A stretch of DNA of 64,000 bases, from positions 12,380,214 to 12,444,213 of the forward strand of contig CM036188.1 of the NCBI GenBank assembly GCA_020631735.1, in the 5' to 3' direction. This DNA comes from Saccharum officinarum. Its lineage: Eukaryota; Streptophyta; Magnoliopsida; Poales; Poaceae. Positions within the stretch are counted from its first letter, which is position 1, and each line of letters begins with the position of its first letter. The translations under genes and the position numbers were made by a program. Positions 1-10,699 of the stretch are shown here, piece after piece. The notes beneath the pieces were generated by a model. The model was given only the letters and a program-made list of their open reading frames with translations, was not told the origin of the DNA and made no database searches.

Positions 1-775
1 TTACCTTGTATATGATGTGTTGGCTGCTACCTGCGACACATACATATATTGTGTTTGCTTCTTATTAGCTATGTGTTTCTCAGATTTTTATTTCTTATTA
101 GCACTATTGCGCTAATACATCTATTGCTACGAGCCTTATATATCTCCGTATATTAATATGATGCTTGTTACTAACTCATCTACAGTTGTCTTGTATGAGA
201 ACTAACATATGTATGTATCCATCACAAACTATGTAGGATGAATACTCAGAGATGTGGCCGGGGACGACGATGACATGCCTGACGTTCATCTTTAAGAAAC
301 CTACAGGCTACAACCTCCACTGAAAAAGGAACTCTAATAATTCATGTTTTGATCACTATTTATGTCGAGTCAACTTAGAACATGATCGTTTATTTGTATC
401 TTTGTCAAGAATTGTCATACTGTTGCGTGGTTTGCCACTATTTGAGACCTAAGATTGTATGAATTATGTGGTTTCAGCTTGTGATCTTGTCAATTGTGGC
501 TTTATTTACTATTATCATGTGAGATAGGTCGAGTTATATGGATCTTCTCATGTTCTACAGTTTGGCGTGTTTATCGTTTTTTAGATACCGTTTTCATGGA
601 TTCCGATCGTTATCGATGTATTTTCCGATCGACTACTATCGTTTTCGAAATTACCGAAATATCGGCGCCGTATTCGTTTCCGACAATATCGTATCGATTT
701 CGTTTTCGAGAAAAAGATGTAAAAACGAAAGTGATTTGGCCTTCTATCGATCGTTTCCGATCGTTTTCATCCCTA
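1..775 (+). mobile_element. hAT-like DNA transposon, 3' terminal part
   Basis: The right end (about 560-775) is packed with short TCGTTTTCG / CGATCG-like motifs and ends in TTTTCATCCCTA, which matches the TAGGGATGAAAAC type of terminal inverted repeat common in grass hAT elements. A possible last transposase exon follows an acceptor AG at 235-236 and reads 28 codons to a TGA at 321-323, with the acidic/aromatic start DEYSEMWPG. The left end lies outside the window, so neither the partner TIR nor the 8-bp target duplication (expected copy 776-783, TCTTAGAC) can be checked. Confidence 0.55.
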
Positions 776-1067
776 TCTTAGACAGACAACCAGACCCGAA
801 AAAAGAAGGCCCATGTCCAGGACCAGCGGAAGGCCCGAGCGCTCCCCCTTGGCGCCGGGCGTCAGGTATCTCTTCTCTTTCGATCTCTGCCTCAGCCGTC
901 CGTCGGGTTAGGCTACCGCCGCCGCTCTACGCTAGGTGCCCAGGATCGTTGCCGCACCTTCTCTTCCCGTCCTGCGAAACCGAGCAGCACCCAAATCCCA
1001 ATCGGACCTGATGTCCGCCCCTGACCGGAACCTAGACCTACTCCGATTTGGAAGTGCTGCTGTGGCC
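776..1067 (+). promoter_or_regulatory. Upstream promoter region of the F-box gene
   Basis: GC-rich segment between the hAT end and the TATA box. It contains GGCCCATG near 809 and an AGGCCCGAG near 830, resembling the GGCCCA (site II) motifs of plant promoters. No convincing ORF. The hAT end sits only about 290 bp upstream of the TATA box, so it borders or forms part of the distal promoter. Confidence 0.4.
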
Positions 1068-1074
1068 TATATAA
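1068..1074 (+). promoter_or_regulatory. TATA box of F-box gene
   Basis: TATATAA lies about 107 bp upstream of the first ATG (1175). Transcription would be expected to start near 1100, giving a 5' UTR of roughly 75 nt. Position and context are canonical for a plant RNA polymerase II promoter. Confidence 0.65.
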
Positions 1075-1174
1075 GTTCACCTCGATGGCTCCCTACCCTC
1101 ACATCAACCAGAAAGGAGAGCAGGATCGCCAGTTCCACGATTTCGACCGTGGGGATCTGATCTGAGTATTGAGG

Positions 1175-2629
1175 ATGTATACTCTTGATGATTTTCGATT
1201 TACAGTGTCCAAGTTCAGTGGTGCTCTATTTGATTTGAAGCTGATGGAGAAATCGCGGTCTATAGTATCCAAGTGGAGTAGTACTCTATTTGATTTGAAG
1301 CTGATGGAGAAATCGCGATTTATAGTATCCAAGTTGAGTGGCACTCTATTTGATTTGAAGCTGACGGAGAAATCGCCGGAGGACCTGCCGCTCGATGTCC
1401 TGTGGCTTATCTTTGCTACCCTGGAGGTACCTGACCTTGTGCGCGCTGGATCAGTCTGCTCCTCATGGCGTGCCGCATACACCAGCCTATGCAACAGTGG
1501 GTCTTGCAAACCGCAGCAGACACCATGCCTTCTCTACACCTCTGAATCTGCCGGCGCAAGAACAATGTGTCTGTACAGCCTTGCAGAGAAGAAGGCCTAC
1601 ACATTGACACTGCCGGACCCACCTGTTTGTAGCAGCTATATCATTGGCTCATCATATGGTTGGATTGTCACCGCTGACGAGAGGTCTGAGTTGCACATTG
1701 TCAACCCCATCACTGGAGACCAGATTGCCTTGCCATCGGTCACCACCATTGAGTCGGTGAAGCTAATCTTCGATGAGAATGGAGCCGTTTGCTATTATGA
1801 GTACTCATACGACAGTGGAGAGGACGTACTTTCGGAACCACCAGACATCGTTGATGATCTCAGTGAGACGCTTGACTCACTTTTTTACAAGGCCTTTCTG
1901 TCTTCGGATCCATCCACAGGAGACTATTTTGTGGTGCTCATCCATAACCCACTTTTCCAGCTTTCGTTTGCAAGGGCAGGGGATGATAAGTGGACTTGGT
2001 TGCCAACAGGCAATTGGTATGAAGATTGCTTATTCAATGGGCAGTTGCTGTATGCCTGCACTAAAGTAGGAGAAATCCATGAATTTGATCTTGGTACCCC
2101 TGCAGTCACACACAGGATATTTTTGGATAGGGTTAAAGAAATCTATGAAGAGACGATTTACATTGTTCAATCATCATGTGGTGAGCTGCTGCAACTATGG
2201 AGGTCTGACGACGACACTACACCACAAGGGGACGAACAAGATGAATATGATTCAGATTTTGAACCTGAGTTGGATCCTGAGTCACTTGTGTACGTTACCT
2301 CCATGATCAAAGTTCATAAAGTGGAACCAACATCGAAAAACCTTGTTGGAATAAGTAGCTTGGGTGCGAATGTGCTGTTTCTTGGGCACAACCAATCACT
2401 TTGCCTCCATGCAGAAGAATATCCGCAGCTGAAGGCAAATCATGTCTACTTCACTGATGATGGGCCATATAATGCGGCTTTCAAGAATAGACGTCGTGAC
2501 ATTGGTGTATTTGACTTGGAATGTAGTAGCAGCGAGGAAATAGTATCTCCTCAGCTTTGGTCCAACTGGCCAGCCCCAGTGTGGTTAGTTCCAAATCCAA
2601 GGCGATTAGGTTTATCATTGTGCAAGTAG
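1175..2629 (+). CDS. F-box protein with DUF295 (KIB-like) domain
   Basis: Single coding exon of 484 codons. I chose the ATG at 1175; an in-frame TTG six bases upstream is not a plausible plant start. Residues about 9-68 are three tandem 20-residue repeats. An F-box follows (about 70-105: DLPLDVLWLIF, then LVRAGSVCSSWRAAY), which in this family docks the SCF ubiquitin ligase through SKP1. The rest is a DUF295 propeller-type region with the family signatures SSYGWIVTADERSELHIVNP, FLGHNQSLCLHAEEYP and SPQLWSNWPAP near the C-terminus. The frame has no breaks, and an upstream TATA box supports function. Members are usually substrate adaptors in protein degradation; the substrate cannot be inferred. 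An acidic stretch (about 350-372) interrupts the propeller. Confidence 0.9.
   Translation: MYTLDDFRFTVSKFSGALFDLKLMEKSRSIVSKWSSTLFDLKLMEKSRFIVSKLSGTLFDLKLTEKSPEDLPLDVLWLIFATLEVPDLVRAGSVCSSWRAAYTSLCNSGSCKPQQTPCLLYTSESAGARTMCLYSLAEKKAYTLTLPDPPVCSSYIIGSSYGWIVTADERSELHIVNPITGDQIALPSVTTIESVKLIFDENGAVCYYEYSYDSGEDVLSEPPDIVDDLSETLDSLFYKAFLSSDPSTGDYFVVLIHNPLFQLSFARAGDDKWTWLPTGNWYEDCLFNGQLLYACTKVGEIHEFDLGTPAVTHRIFLDRVKEIYEETIYIVQSSCGELLQLWRSDDDTTPQGDEQDEYDSDFEPELDPESLVYVTSMIKVHKVEPTSKNLVGISSLGANVLFLGHNQSLCLHAEEYPQLKANHVYFTDDGPYNAAFKNRRRDIGVFDLECSSSEEIVSPQLWSNWPAPVWLVPNPRRLGLSLCK
1199..1378 (+). repeat. Three 60-bp in-frame tandem repeats in F-box CDS
   Basis: Units 1199-1258, 1259-1318 and 1319-1378 each encode 20 residues of the pattern (F/S)xVSKxSxxLFDLKLxEKSx. 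The units differ at only a few bases each, so the expansion is recent. It places a basic/hydrophobic triplicate directly before the F-box. Confidence 0.95.
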
Positions 2630-4364
2630 ATACACAAGGTGTTTGTATTTTGCTTCATACATCTTTCCCTATGTATTCAATAGCATGCTGCCTATGTGCA
2701 TTTGTCATTTTTTCAATCTAAACATGAAAAGCTGCCATCGTGTATACCCAAAAAAATCATCATTTATAGTTAATAAAACAAAACCAAATTGGAATGGATT
2801 TGAGGTGATTAGTGGCCTGATAACATTAATGTTTATTTGATCGATTTTTTACTTGCTCGGTGTTTTCACACAGTCTGATCATACCATGGCCTTGTGCCAG
2901 GAAGCGAAAAAATTTCTCAGTGTTTTCATCAGGATATATACTACACATTTACACTATGTGTGGAAGGCATCTGTTGTCTTGGCGGTTGGCACAATAACCT
3001 AGAGCTTCTTTTCTTACCCTTGCCCCTTCCCTTTCTTGTTCTCCTTTCTTCTCCATTGCTGGAACTGGAATGTTCGCCAATATGAACCTACCACTTAGCC
3101 TTGGTTTTTGGGGCAATCATGCCCCATCTCATTTATTATGGTGCTTCATTTTGTGACAGTTTGGAATCTGCTGCAGGTCTATTGTTTTTCAGTATTGTCC
3201 TTGGCAGCCTGTGTCCATAACCCCTAAGGCATGTTGGACTAGGTGATCTCTTTGTCTTACCCTCCTCACCTGCTTATTTCTGTGGGGAAAATCTGATCCT
3301 GGTGGGTTCAAGGTGGACCTGCCACTCATCATATAGCTATATTCTGATCGCATGTGGCCTGCTTTTTGCTGCCTCTGTTGAGTCAAAGCCTTGGGGAGAG
3401 GGGGACCTGGTACTTCCTGAAGTCAACTTGTGCCCTTTCGTTTACTTTTTATCTTTCGCCAAGCTGGATCGATACAGTTTTTCCAATCTGAAAAATGCCA
3501 TCGCAAAAGGCCAAATCCGGAATAAGCCATCTTCCTGAAGCCAACTTGTGCCCTTTCGTTTACTTTTTATCTTTCGCCAAGCTGGATTGTACAGTTTTCC
3601 AATCTGAAAAATGCCATCGCAAAAGGCCTAATCCGGACTAAGCCATCTATGTTGCAAACTTTGCCCATATTTGCCAATATCGTCAAAGTTTCTGTTTTTT
3701 TTCTCTCTTATTGCGCATACTATCCTTATCTTTAAGAACTTTGGCCAAGCTTACGTAAAAATGAATTAGAACTTTACTATTTGGTCAATATGTCATTTGG
3801 GGTAATCACGGTTTGAATAAATCTTATGGCAAAATTAGTTCAAATTTTGCTTGTGAGTTTTGGAAAGATTATTTTTGGAATTCAAGTTTTACACTAATAT
3901 AAACAGGACAAGGTTTCAGGTGGTTAGGCCCTCCAATTTAACAAGATCTGGTTTTGCTTAAAATCAAAAGCCAAACAACCTGCATATGTTGCATATTTGG
4001 GCGTTCAATTAAGATTTAGGCGGTATTCTTGTGGGCTATTTGTCTCCAAGCAATTTGGTCTATTTGGGTCAAGACATTTTTTTTCATTGATTTGGTTCTG
4101 ATTATGTTTACCATGTTCAAGTATCCTGTTATGCATTTGCATCCTCTCTACTTGGAGGGGACTCTGGTCTTCTAGTCTTGTGATTTGAGTTTGCTAGTTT
4201 CTTTTATTCTGGCCTCTACTGTCATTCTCTCAATATTAACTAGCAAAGTGGTTGAAATAAACTTGGAGTTCATGACACCGAAGTTTCCTTTGTATCCATT
4301 GCATCTGCGTTGGTTTTATTTTTGTTGTGCTCTTAAAGAATTAAAAAAGTTGAGAAAAAGTGTG
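2630..4364 (+). other. Non-coding sequence downstream of F-box CDS (possible 3' UTR intron start)
   Basis: AT-rich sequence without a credible ORF. A donor-like AAG|GTGTTT lies nine bases after the stop codon (GT at 2639-2640). Together with the acceptor at 13861-13862 this suggests a 3' UTR intron into which two retrotransposons inserted. This is inference and needs transcript support. Confidence 0.4.
3413..3646 (+). repeat. Tandem duplication, ~117-bp unit x2
   Basis: Unit 1 (3413-3530) and unit 2 (3531-3646) both run from CTTCCTGAAG to AAGCCAT and differ by a few substitutions and a 2-3 base indel. No coding role seen. Confidence 0.9.
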
Positions 4365-4784
4365 TGTTATGGTGGGGAACGTGTACCAGCGGCGTGGGAA
4401 CAAAAGTGGCTGAGCAGCCGCCGCACCAGGAAGGCTGGGGGCGCAGTCACCAGGCGACTGAGCCAAGTTGTTACATCCTCGGTCATTTAGTTTTGTCAAT
4501 TAGAATAATTAGAAGATTTGCTTTATTATTTCCTTAAGTTTAGCAGTGAGGTTGTTAGGCTTTGGTATAAGTATGGAACAATTCGGTTAATAGAGATTTC
4601 AGCCTAGGATTGAGATTTATCTCCCCTTGGGCCCCTGGCTCTACTGTTCACGTCACCTTCCCTGCCACCGTTCCCATCTGCTCTAGGGCGCCGAGCACGG
4701 CGCCTCCTCCACGCCGCCACCGCGGATTCAAGCCGCGGCCTCCCATCCTCCATCACTACGCTCTACGATCCCTTAGTTCCAACA
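4365..4784 (+). repeat. G1 5' LTR
   Basis: 420 bp, TGTTATGG...CCAACA. A TATAA at 4566-4570 is a candidate core promoter. Nearly identical to 9419-9837. Confidence 0.95.
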
Positions 4785-4787
4785 ACC

Positions 4788-4797
4788 TGGTATCAAT
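4788..4797 (+). other. G1 primer binding site overlapping gag ATG
   Basis: TGGTATCA, three bases after the LTR, matches the start of the usual tRNA-Met complement. The first in-frame ATG of gag begins at 4796, immediately after this 8-mer, so the priming region and the start codon abut or overlap. Confidence 0.8.
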
Positions 4798-7468
4798 GTC
4801 AGGCCCTGGATCATCCTCCTCCGCCGACACCTCCTCCGTCGAGGCCTCGGCATCGGCTCCACTGACCACCGCCGCTGCCCTGATCCCATCCTCGCCTCCA
4901 CTGCCGGTGGTCACCACGGTGTCCACCAACGCCCTGGACGCGCTCACCACGGCCATCCTGGGCATGCAGCGCCAGATGGGCGACCTGGCTCTGCGCGTCG
5001 CGGCGATTGAAGGCGCGCCGTCCGGATCGGCGCCACCACAGCCAGCCCTTGGCTTGCCCGGGTTCGGTGGCTTTCCTCTGCTGCAGAATCCGGTCGTGTC
5101 CGAGGTCACCACCACCCAAACACCAGCGGCCACGTTGCCGGCGTCCTCCGCTGCCACGCCGGTTTCCACCGTTGCGCCGCCGGTGCCCCCGTCAGCCCCG
5201 GTGCCTATCACTCAGATCACCTTTCCACACTCGCCATCACCGGTGCCTTCGCTGTCGTCCATCCTGAACGGCGGCCACGTCGATGTGCTGCCGCCACCGC
5301 GTGTCCATGTGCCACCAGAGCCTGACGCCGCCGGCGTGCCGCGGTATCACAAATTGTCCTTCCCTACCTATGAGGGCAAGGAGGACCCTCTCGGATGGCT
5401 CAACCGTTGTGAGCGGTTCTTCAGTGCCCAGCGCACCCGCGAGGCCGACAAGGTTTGGCTGGCCTCTTTCCATCTGCTCGGATCAGCACAACAATGGTAC
5501 TATGTCATCGAGCGAGATGCCGGCGTGCCGTCTTGGGAGGACTTCAAGCTACTCTGCCATCAGCGTTTCGGACCGCCACTGTCCACCAATCATCTAGCGG
5601 ACCTCGCGCGCTTGCCATTCACTTCCACTGTGGATGCCTACCTCGAAGCGTTCCAGGCCCGGCTGGCGCATGCCGGGCGCCTCACGCCACACCAGCAGGC
5701 GCAGTTGTTCACCGGTGGACTACCTGATCATGTCCGCATTGATGTGGAACTCCATGAGCCGCAGGATTTGCAGCGAGCGATGCGCCTGGCGCGTGCATAC
5801 GAGCGCCGCAACGCAGCACCGGCGCTGGCCTTGCCCGCGCCGCCGGCACGGCAGTCACGTCGCCTGCCTCAAGGACCGGCAGCGGCGTCTTCAGCGCAGG
5901 GGGCACCACTGCAGTCATCGTCATTTGCACAGTCAACCCCTGCCCATCCCTTCAAACGCCTCTCACCTGCTGAGATGGCGGAACGCCGCAAGCAGGGCCT
6001 ATGTTACAATTGTGATGAACCCTATGTCCAAGGGCACAAGTGCGCTCGCTTATTCTACCTCGAGGCGTCAGATTATATTGTTGAAGAACCGGAGGACTCC
6101 GAGGATGACATACAGGTCGCTACTGATCAGCAACCGCCAGTGGTCTCCCTCGCTGCTATTGCCGGTATTCGAACAGAGGATACTATGCAAGTCTATGTGA
6201 CCATCGGCAATGACCAATTTGTGGCACTGTTGGATTCCGGATCAACCCATAATTTTGTTAGAGGGGATGTTGCACGTCAAGTTGGCCTTCAGTTCTCACC
6301 CTGTCCAGGAGCGGGAGTCATTGTTGCTAATGGCGACAGAGTTGCCTGCCGTGGCCTAGCCCGCGATGTGGGTATCAGGATCGCTGATGAAGTGTTCTCA
6401 GTGGATTGTTATTCGATTCCCCTGGACAAGTGGGATATGGTGCTCGGCGTCAACTTCCTCCGCACACTTGGCCCCATCCTTTGGGATTTTGATGACTTAT
6501 GTATGGCTTTCACACGTGGTGGTCGCCGGGTCTTCTGGAGAGGGATTGGCTCAACACGCCACGACGTCCAGTCGACGCGCCGTCTCAATCTCATCCATAA
6601 TGAGCCGGAGCTGCTGGACACCTTGCTGCATTCATTTGAAGACGTGTTCGCGGAACCGCAAGGTTTGCCGCCGGCGCGCGCCTGCGATCACAGGATCCAC
6701 CTGTTGCCCAACACTCCTCCAGTAGAGGTCTGCCCCTACCGTTATCCCCAGCTTCAGAAAGATGAATTGGAAGCACAGTGTGCTGCTATGCTGCGGCAGG
6801 GCGTCATCCGGTCCAGCACGTCGGCATTTTCAGCGCCGGTACTCCTCGTGAAGAAGCATGATGGTTCGCGGCGCTTTTGCGTGGATTACCGCGCGCTGAA
6901 CCAACAGACAGTGAAGGACAAGTTTCCACTTCCCGTGGTTGAAGAACTGCTAGATGAGTCGAAGGGGGCGCACTTTTTCACCAAACTGGACTTGCGCTCC
7001 GGGTATCACCAAGTTCGGATGCACGCCGATGACATCGAAAAAACGGCGTTCCGTACCCACGAGGGCCACTTTGAGTTTTTGGTGATGTCGTTCGGGTTAA
7101 CGAATGTGCCGGCCACATTCCAGAGCTTAATGAACACTGTGCTCCGGCCATTCCTTCGGAAGTTTGTATTGGTGTTCTTCGACGACATACTCATCTATAT
7201 CCCATCATGGTCTTCTCATTTGCAGCATATCAGTGCAGTTTTGTCAGCGCTCAGAGATCATCAGCTTCGCCTCAAATGTGCCAAATGCTCCTTTGCCCAG
7301 TCGTCTGTGACTTACCTAGGCCATGTCATCTCGGCCGACGGGGTTGCTATGGATCATGACAAAGTCGCTGCAGTCACCACATGGCCACAGCCGCGTTCAG
7401 TGCGCGGACTCCGTGGTTTCTTGGATTGGCCGGCTATTATCGCCGGTTCATCAAGGATTGCGGCGTGA
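4796..7468 (+). pseudogene. G1 gag-protease-RT, first part of broken polyprotein
   Basis: Start chosen at the ATG at 4796, since the longer frame would begin inside the LTR. Order: proline/serine-rich N-terminus; retrotransposon gag domain (near codons 180-290, with LGWLNRCERFF and SAQQWYY); one CCHC-type knuckle, CYNCDEPYVQGHKC, with the long CX2CX7HXC spacing seen in plant chromoviruses; aspartic protease with LLDSGSTHNFV; reverse transcriptase with [26 protein letters not shown] and the catalytic FFDDILIY. The frame is lost at about 7420-7430 by what looks like a one-base loss, giving a stop at 7466-7468, and the protein continues in another frame. These proteins package and copy the element RNA in cytoplasmic particles. 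Confidence 0.9.
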
Positions 7469-9063
7469 TCGTGGCGCCGCTGACCCAGCTGCTCAAGAGG
7501 GACGGTTTCGCTTGGTCCCCGGAGGCTACGGCAGCGTTCGACGCATTGAAGAGGGCGCTGTCCACCGCCCCGGTGCTGCAGTTGCCTGAATTCACCAAGC
7601 CGTTTGTGGTCGACTGCGATGCCTCCGGCTCGGGCTTCGGTGCGGTGCTGCACCAAGGAGATGGCGCACTCGCATTTTTCAGTAGGCCCTTTGCAGCTCG
7701 CCACTTGAAACTTGCAGCATATGAGCGTGAACTCATTGGCTTGGTACAAGCGGTGCGGCACTGGCGTCCCTATCTTTGGGGCCGCTCGTTCGTCGTCCGG
7801 ACAGATCGTTATGCGCTAAAATTCATGCTTGATCAGCGCCTTTCCACCGTGCCTCAACACCAGTGGGTAAGCAAACTAATTGGTTATGATTTCAGTGTGG
7901 AGTACCGACCGGGCCGGCTCAACACGGTAGCCGATGCTCTGTCACGCCGAGGGGATGATGCAGCCTTACTGGACGCAATCAGCGCTCCCTCCTTCCAGCT
8001 GTACGATGAGCTGCGCCGCGAGTTACAGGAGGACCCGGCGTTGCGGGCGTTCCGTGATGGAGTCGTGGCAGAGCGTGGCGCGCCATGGCGCGTCGTGGAC
8101 GGCCTTGTGCTCAATGGCAGCCGCGTGGCTATTCCGGAGTCATCAGCGATCTTGCCAGCGGTGCTGCAGCTGGCGCACGCTAGCCATGAGGGCATCCAGA
8201 AAACGTTGCAACGACTCCAGCGCGATTTTGTCATCAACCATGATAGAAGGCTGGTCCAGGAACATGTCAGTGCCTGCTCGGTTTGTCAGCGCAACAAGAC
8301 GGAGGCGCTGCACCCGGCTGGCCTCCTTCAGCCCCTCGAGGTTCCATCACAGGTCTGGGCGGATATTTCACTCGACTTCATTGAAGGACTTCCCCGTGTC
8401 AACGGCAAGAGTGTCATTCTGACAGTGGTCGATCGCTTTTCGAAGTATGCTCATTTCATTCCACTGAGTCACCCCTACACGGCCGCCACGGTGGCCAAGG
8501 CATTCTTCGACGCCATTGTCCGTCTTCATGGCTTTCCAGTGTCCATCGTCAACGACCGCGATCCGGTGTTCACGGGTCATGTTTGGCGGGACTTATTCAA
8601 GATGGCGGGCGTGCAGCTCCGGATGAGCACGGCGTTCCACCCGCAAACCGACAGTCAGTCGGAGATTGTTAACAAAATTATTGCTATGTATCTCAGGTGT
8701 CTCACTGGTGATCGGCCGCGCAAATGGTTGGAGTGGCTTCCTTGGGCCGAATACTGCTATAATACTTCGTACCACTCGGCGCTGCGCACAACTCCGTTTG
8801 AGGTCATCTATGGGCGGCCACCTCCTACTCTGCTGCCATATACAGCGGGGTCGGCGTCCACGGACACAGTGATGCTCTCCTATGAGACCGCGACGCTTTC
8901 CTCGCTGAGGTACGGGACCATCTGCTCCAAGCTCAAGCCTACGCCAAGAAGTACTACGACGCCAAGCATCGACAGCTCGAGTACAACGTCGACGACTGGG
9001 TGCTTCTCCGCCTGCTCCATCGCCCAGCGCAGTCCCTGGTCCCAGGTTTCCGCGGCAAGCTGA
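7430..9063 (+). pseudogene. G1 RNase H and integrase, second part
   Basis: Continues the G1 polyprotein in a new frame from about 7430. It has the connection/RNase H region (FVVDCDASGSGFGAVL, then the tether segment ending VADALSRR), the integrase HHCC finger (H..H then CSVCQRNK) and the catalytic core with the acidic residues in WADISLDF, NDRDPVF and TDSQSEIVNK. The last motif normally carries Gly where this copy has Ser. The frame is lost again at about 8870-8888, and the sequence from there to 9063 is read out of frame. Confidence 0.9.
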
Positions 9064-9542
9064 GCCCCCGATATGCCGGACCTTTTCAGGTTACCGAGCG
9101 GATTGGGCCTGTTGCTTACAGGCTCCGTCTTCCTGAGGGCGCCCGTATACATGATGTGTTCCACGTGGGCGTTCTCAAGCCGTTCCGGGGAACTCCGCCT
9201 ACTGCACCGCCGGCACTACCTCCACTGCACAATGGACGCCTGCTACATCAGCCAGCGCGCGTGGTGCGCGCTCAACTTCGCCGGGGGGCCTGGCATGTCC
9301 TTGTTGAATGGACATACTTGCTGGAGTCCGACGCCACATGGGAGCTCGTCGACGATTTCAAGGCTCGCTTCCCTGACTTCCAGCTCGAGGACGAGCTGTT
9401 TCTCGAGGGAGGGAGAGATGTTATGGTGAGGAACAGTACTAGCGCGTGGGAACAAAAGTGGCTGAGCAGCCGCCGCACCAGGAAGGCTGGGGGCGCAGTC
9501 ACCAGGCAACCGAGCCAAGTTGTTACATCCTCGGTCATTTAG
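8885..9542 (+). pseudogene. G1 integrase C-terminus with chromodomain, reading into the LTR
   Basis: Third segment of the same polyprotein. It opens with an integrase C-terminal helix-rich stretch (AKKYYDAKH, YNVDDWVLL), the GPF-type module (LSPRYAGPFQVTERIGPVAYRL) and a chromodomain-like end (VLVEWTYLLESDATWELVDDF). The frame does not stop before the PPT; it runs through it and about 120 bases into the 3' LTR, ending at 9540-9542. In chromoviruses this domain directs integration to particular chromatin. Confidence 0.8.
9405..9418 (+). other. G1 polypurine tract
   Basis: GAGGGAGGGAGAGA lies directly against the 3' LTR and is the expected primer for plus-strand synthesis. It also codes for the last residues of the polyprotein. 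Confidence 0.85.
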
Positions 9543-9837
9543 TTTTGTCAATTAGAATAATTAGAAGATTTGCTTTATTATTTCCTTAAGTTTAGCAGTG
9601 AGGTTGTTAGGCTTTGGTATAAGTATGGAACAATTCGGTTAATAGAGATTTCAGCCTGGGATTGAGATTTATCTCCCCTTGGGCCCCTGGGCTCTACTGT
9701 TCACGTCACCTTCCCTGCCACCGTTCCCATCTGCTCTAGGGCGCCGAGCACGGCGCCTCCTCCACGCCGCCACCGCGGATTCAAGCCGCGGCCTCCCATC
9801 CTCCATCACTACGCTCTACGATCCCTTAGTTCCAACA
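9419..9837 (+). repeat. G1 3' LTR
   Basis: 419 bp, starts TGTTATGG and ends CCAACA, followed by target duplication GTGTG at 9838-9842. Confidence 0.95.
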
Positions 9838-9842
9838 GTGTG

Positions 9843-10462
9843 TCAGTGAACATTTATGTTATATCAAAGCATGAAACCTTAATTTCTTCTTGGCGATATG
9901 TTTTTTGTCCTCTTTTCACGAATTTACCTAAGCTGTCCATGTAGATTTGCATTTGCATGGATTTCCCTTTTGGTGACCAAGCATTGCCTTGGGCATGTTC
10001 TTAATATAGTTTTTATGTCATATATAGTCGGCATACATTTATGTGCTTTATTCCTGGTCAATTGACTTTTACTATTTTCTCATTGCTGGTACTGGGCTAT
10101 TAATTTATTTTCCTGAGAGCAGCTTTTATGTGCTGCATGCCATTGATGGTAATAGGATCAATAATATTTTCAAGTACGTTTTCTAACCCAAGTTCGACTT
10201 CTTGTTAAGGCAACTTTGGGTGCCTATTTTGTTCTTTACTGTAAAGCCATCTAGTTCTTCTTAGGATGATTAGGTCCTTTTTACTTGAAAGTAGGGATGA
10301 GATTCCCCTACAGTGATTTCAATACAATTACACTTGAATATCAGTGTCAGTGTCAGTGTGATCTCACTTTAATATCAACCACATTTATATAGTTCATAGA
10401 TTGCACAAAATTCTGCATGCCCTGAGGTGGAATTAAAACACTTGTAATGCAGTGTCCCCACA
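9843..10462. other. Non-coding host sequence between G1 and C1
   Basis: AT-rich, no supported ORF. A small CAGTGT direct repeat lies near 10340-10360. Read here as a continuation of the interrupted host intron. Confidence 0.4.
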
Positions 10463-10467
10463 CTGAT

Positions 10468-10680
10468 TGAAAGTAATTGGGCTAATAGATTGATTGAATA
10501 ATAGATGAGTACAGGGGTACAATTATATAGGCAAGGAGCACTAGGGTTTATAGAAAACACCCAATCAACTGTGATCCTTGCCTATTCAAGTCATCTATCT
10601 ATTCTTAACCTACAAGGCACCTCAGCCCATGCGGCTGGTGCTAGGCCCAAGGCCAGCCCAATAGGGCGCATACTCTAACA
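10468..10680 (-). repeat. C1 3' LTR
   Basis: 213 bp; on the minus strand starts TGTTAGAG and ends TTTCA. Base-for-base identical to 13383-13595 by eye. Confidence 0.95.
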
Positions 10681-10699
10681 CACCCCCGCAGTCGAAACG

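Larger units (their letters stand above)
4365..9837 (+). mobile_element. LTR retrotransposon G1 (Ty3/Gypsy, chromovirus)
   Basis: Complete element of 5473 bp flanked by the 5-bp target duplication GTGTG (4360-4364 and 9838-9842). It has two ~420-bp LTRs beginning TGTTATGG and ending CCAACA, a tRNA-Met type primer site, gag-protease-RT-RNase H-integrase order (hence Gypsy), a C-terminal chromodomain-like segment and a purine-rich PPT before the 3' LTR. The polyprotein is broken by two frameshifts, so this copy is probably not autonomous. By eye the LTRs differ by about 6 substitutions and 3 short indels, so the insertion is fairly young. It lies in the putative 3' UTR intron of the F-box gene, in the same orientation. 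Confidence 0.95.

Noticed and set aside
4185..4490. 101-codon ORF spanning the G1 left junction
   Set aside because: It crosses from host sequence into the LTR across the TSD, so it is an accident of insertion.
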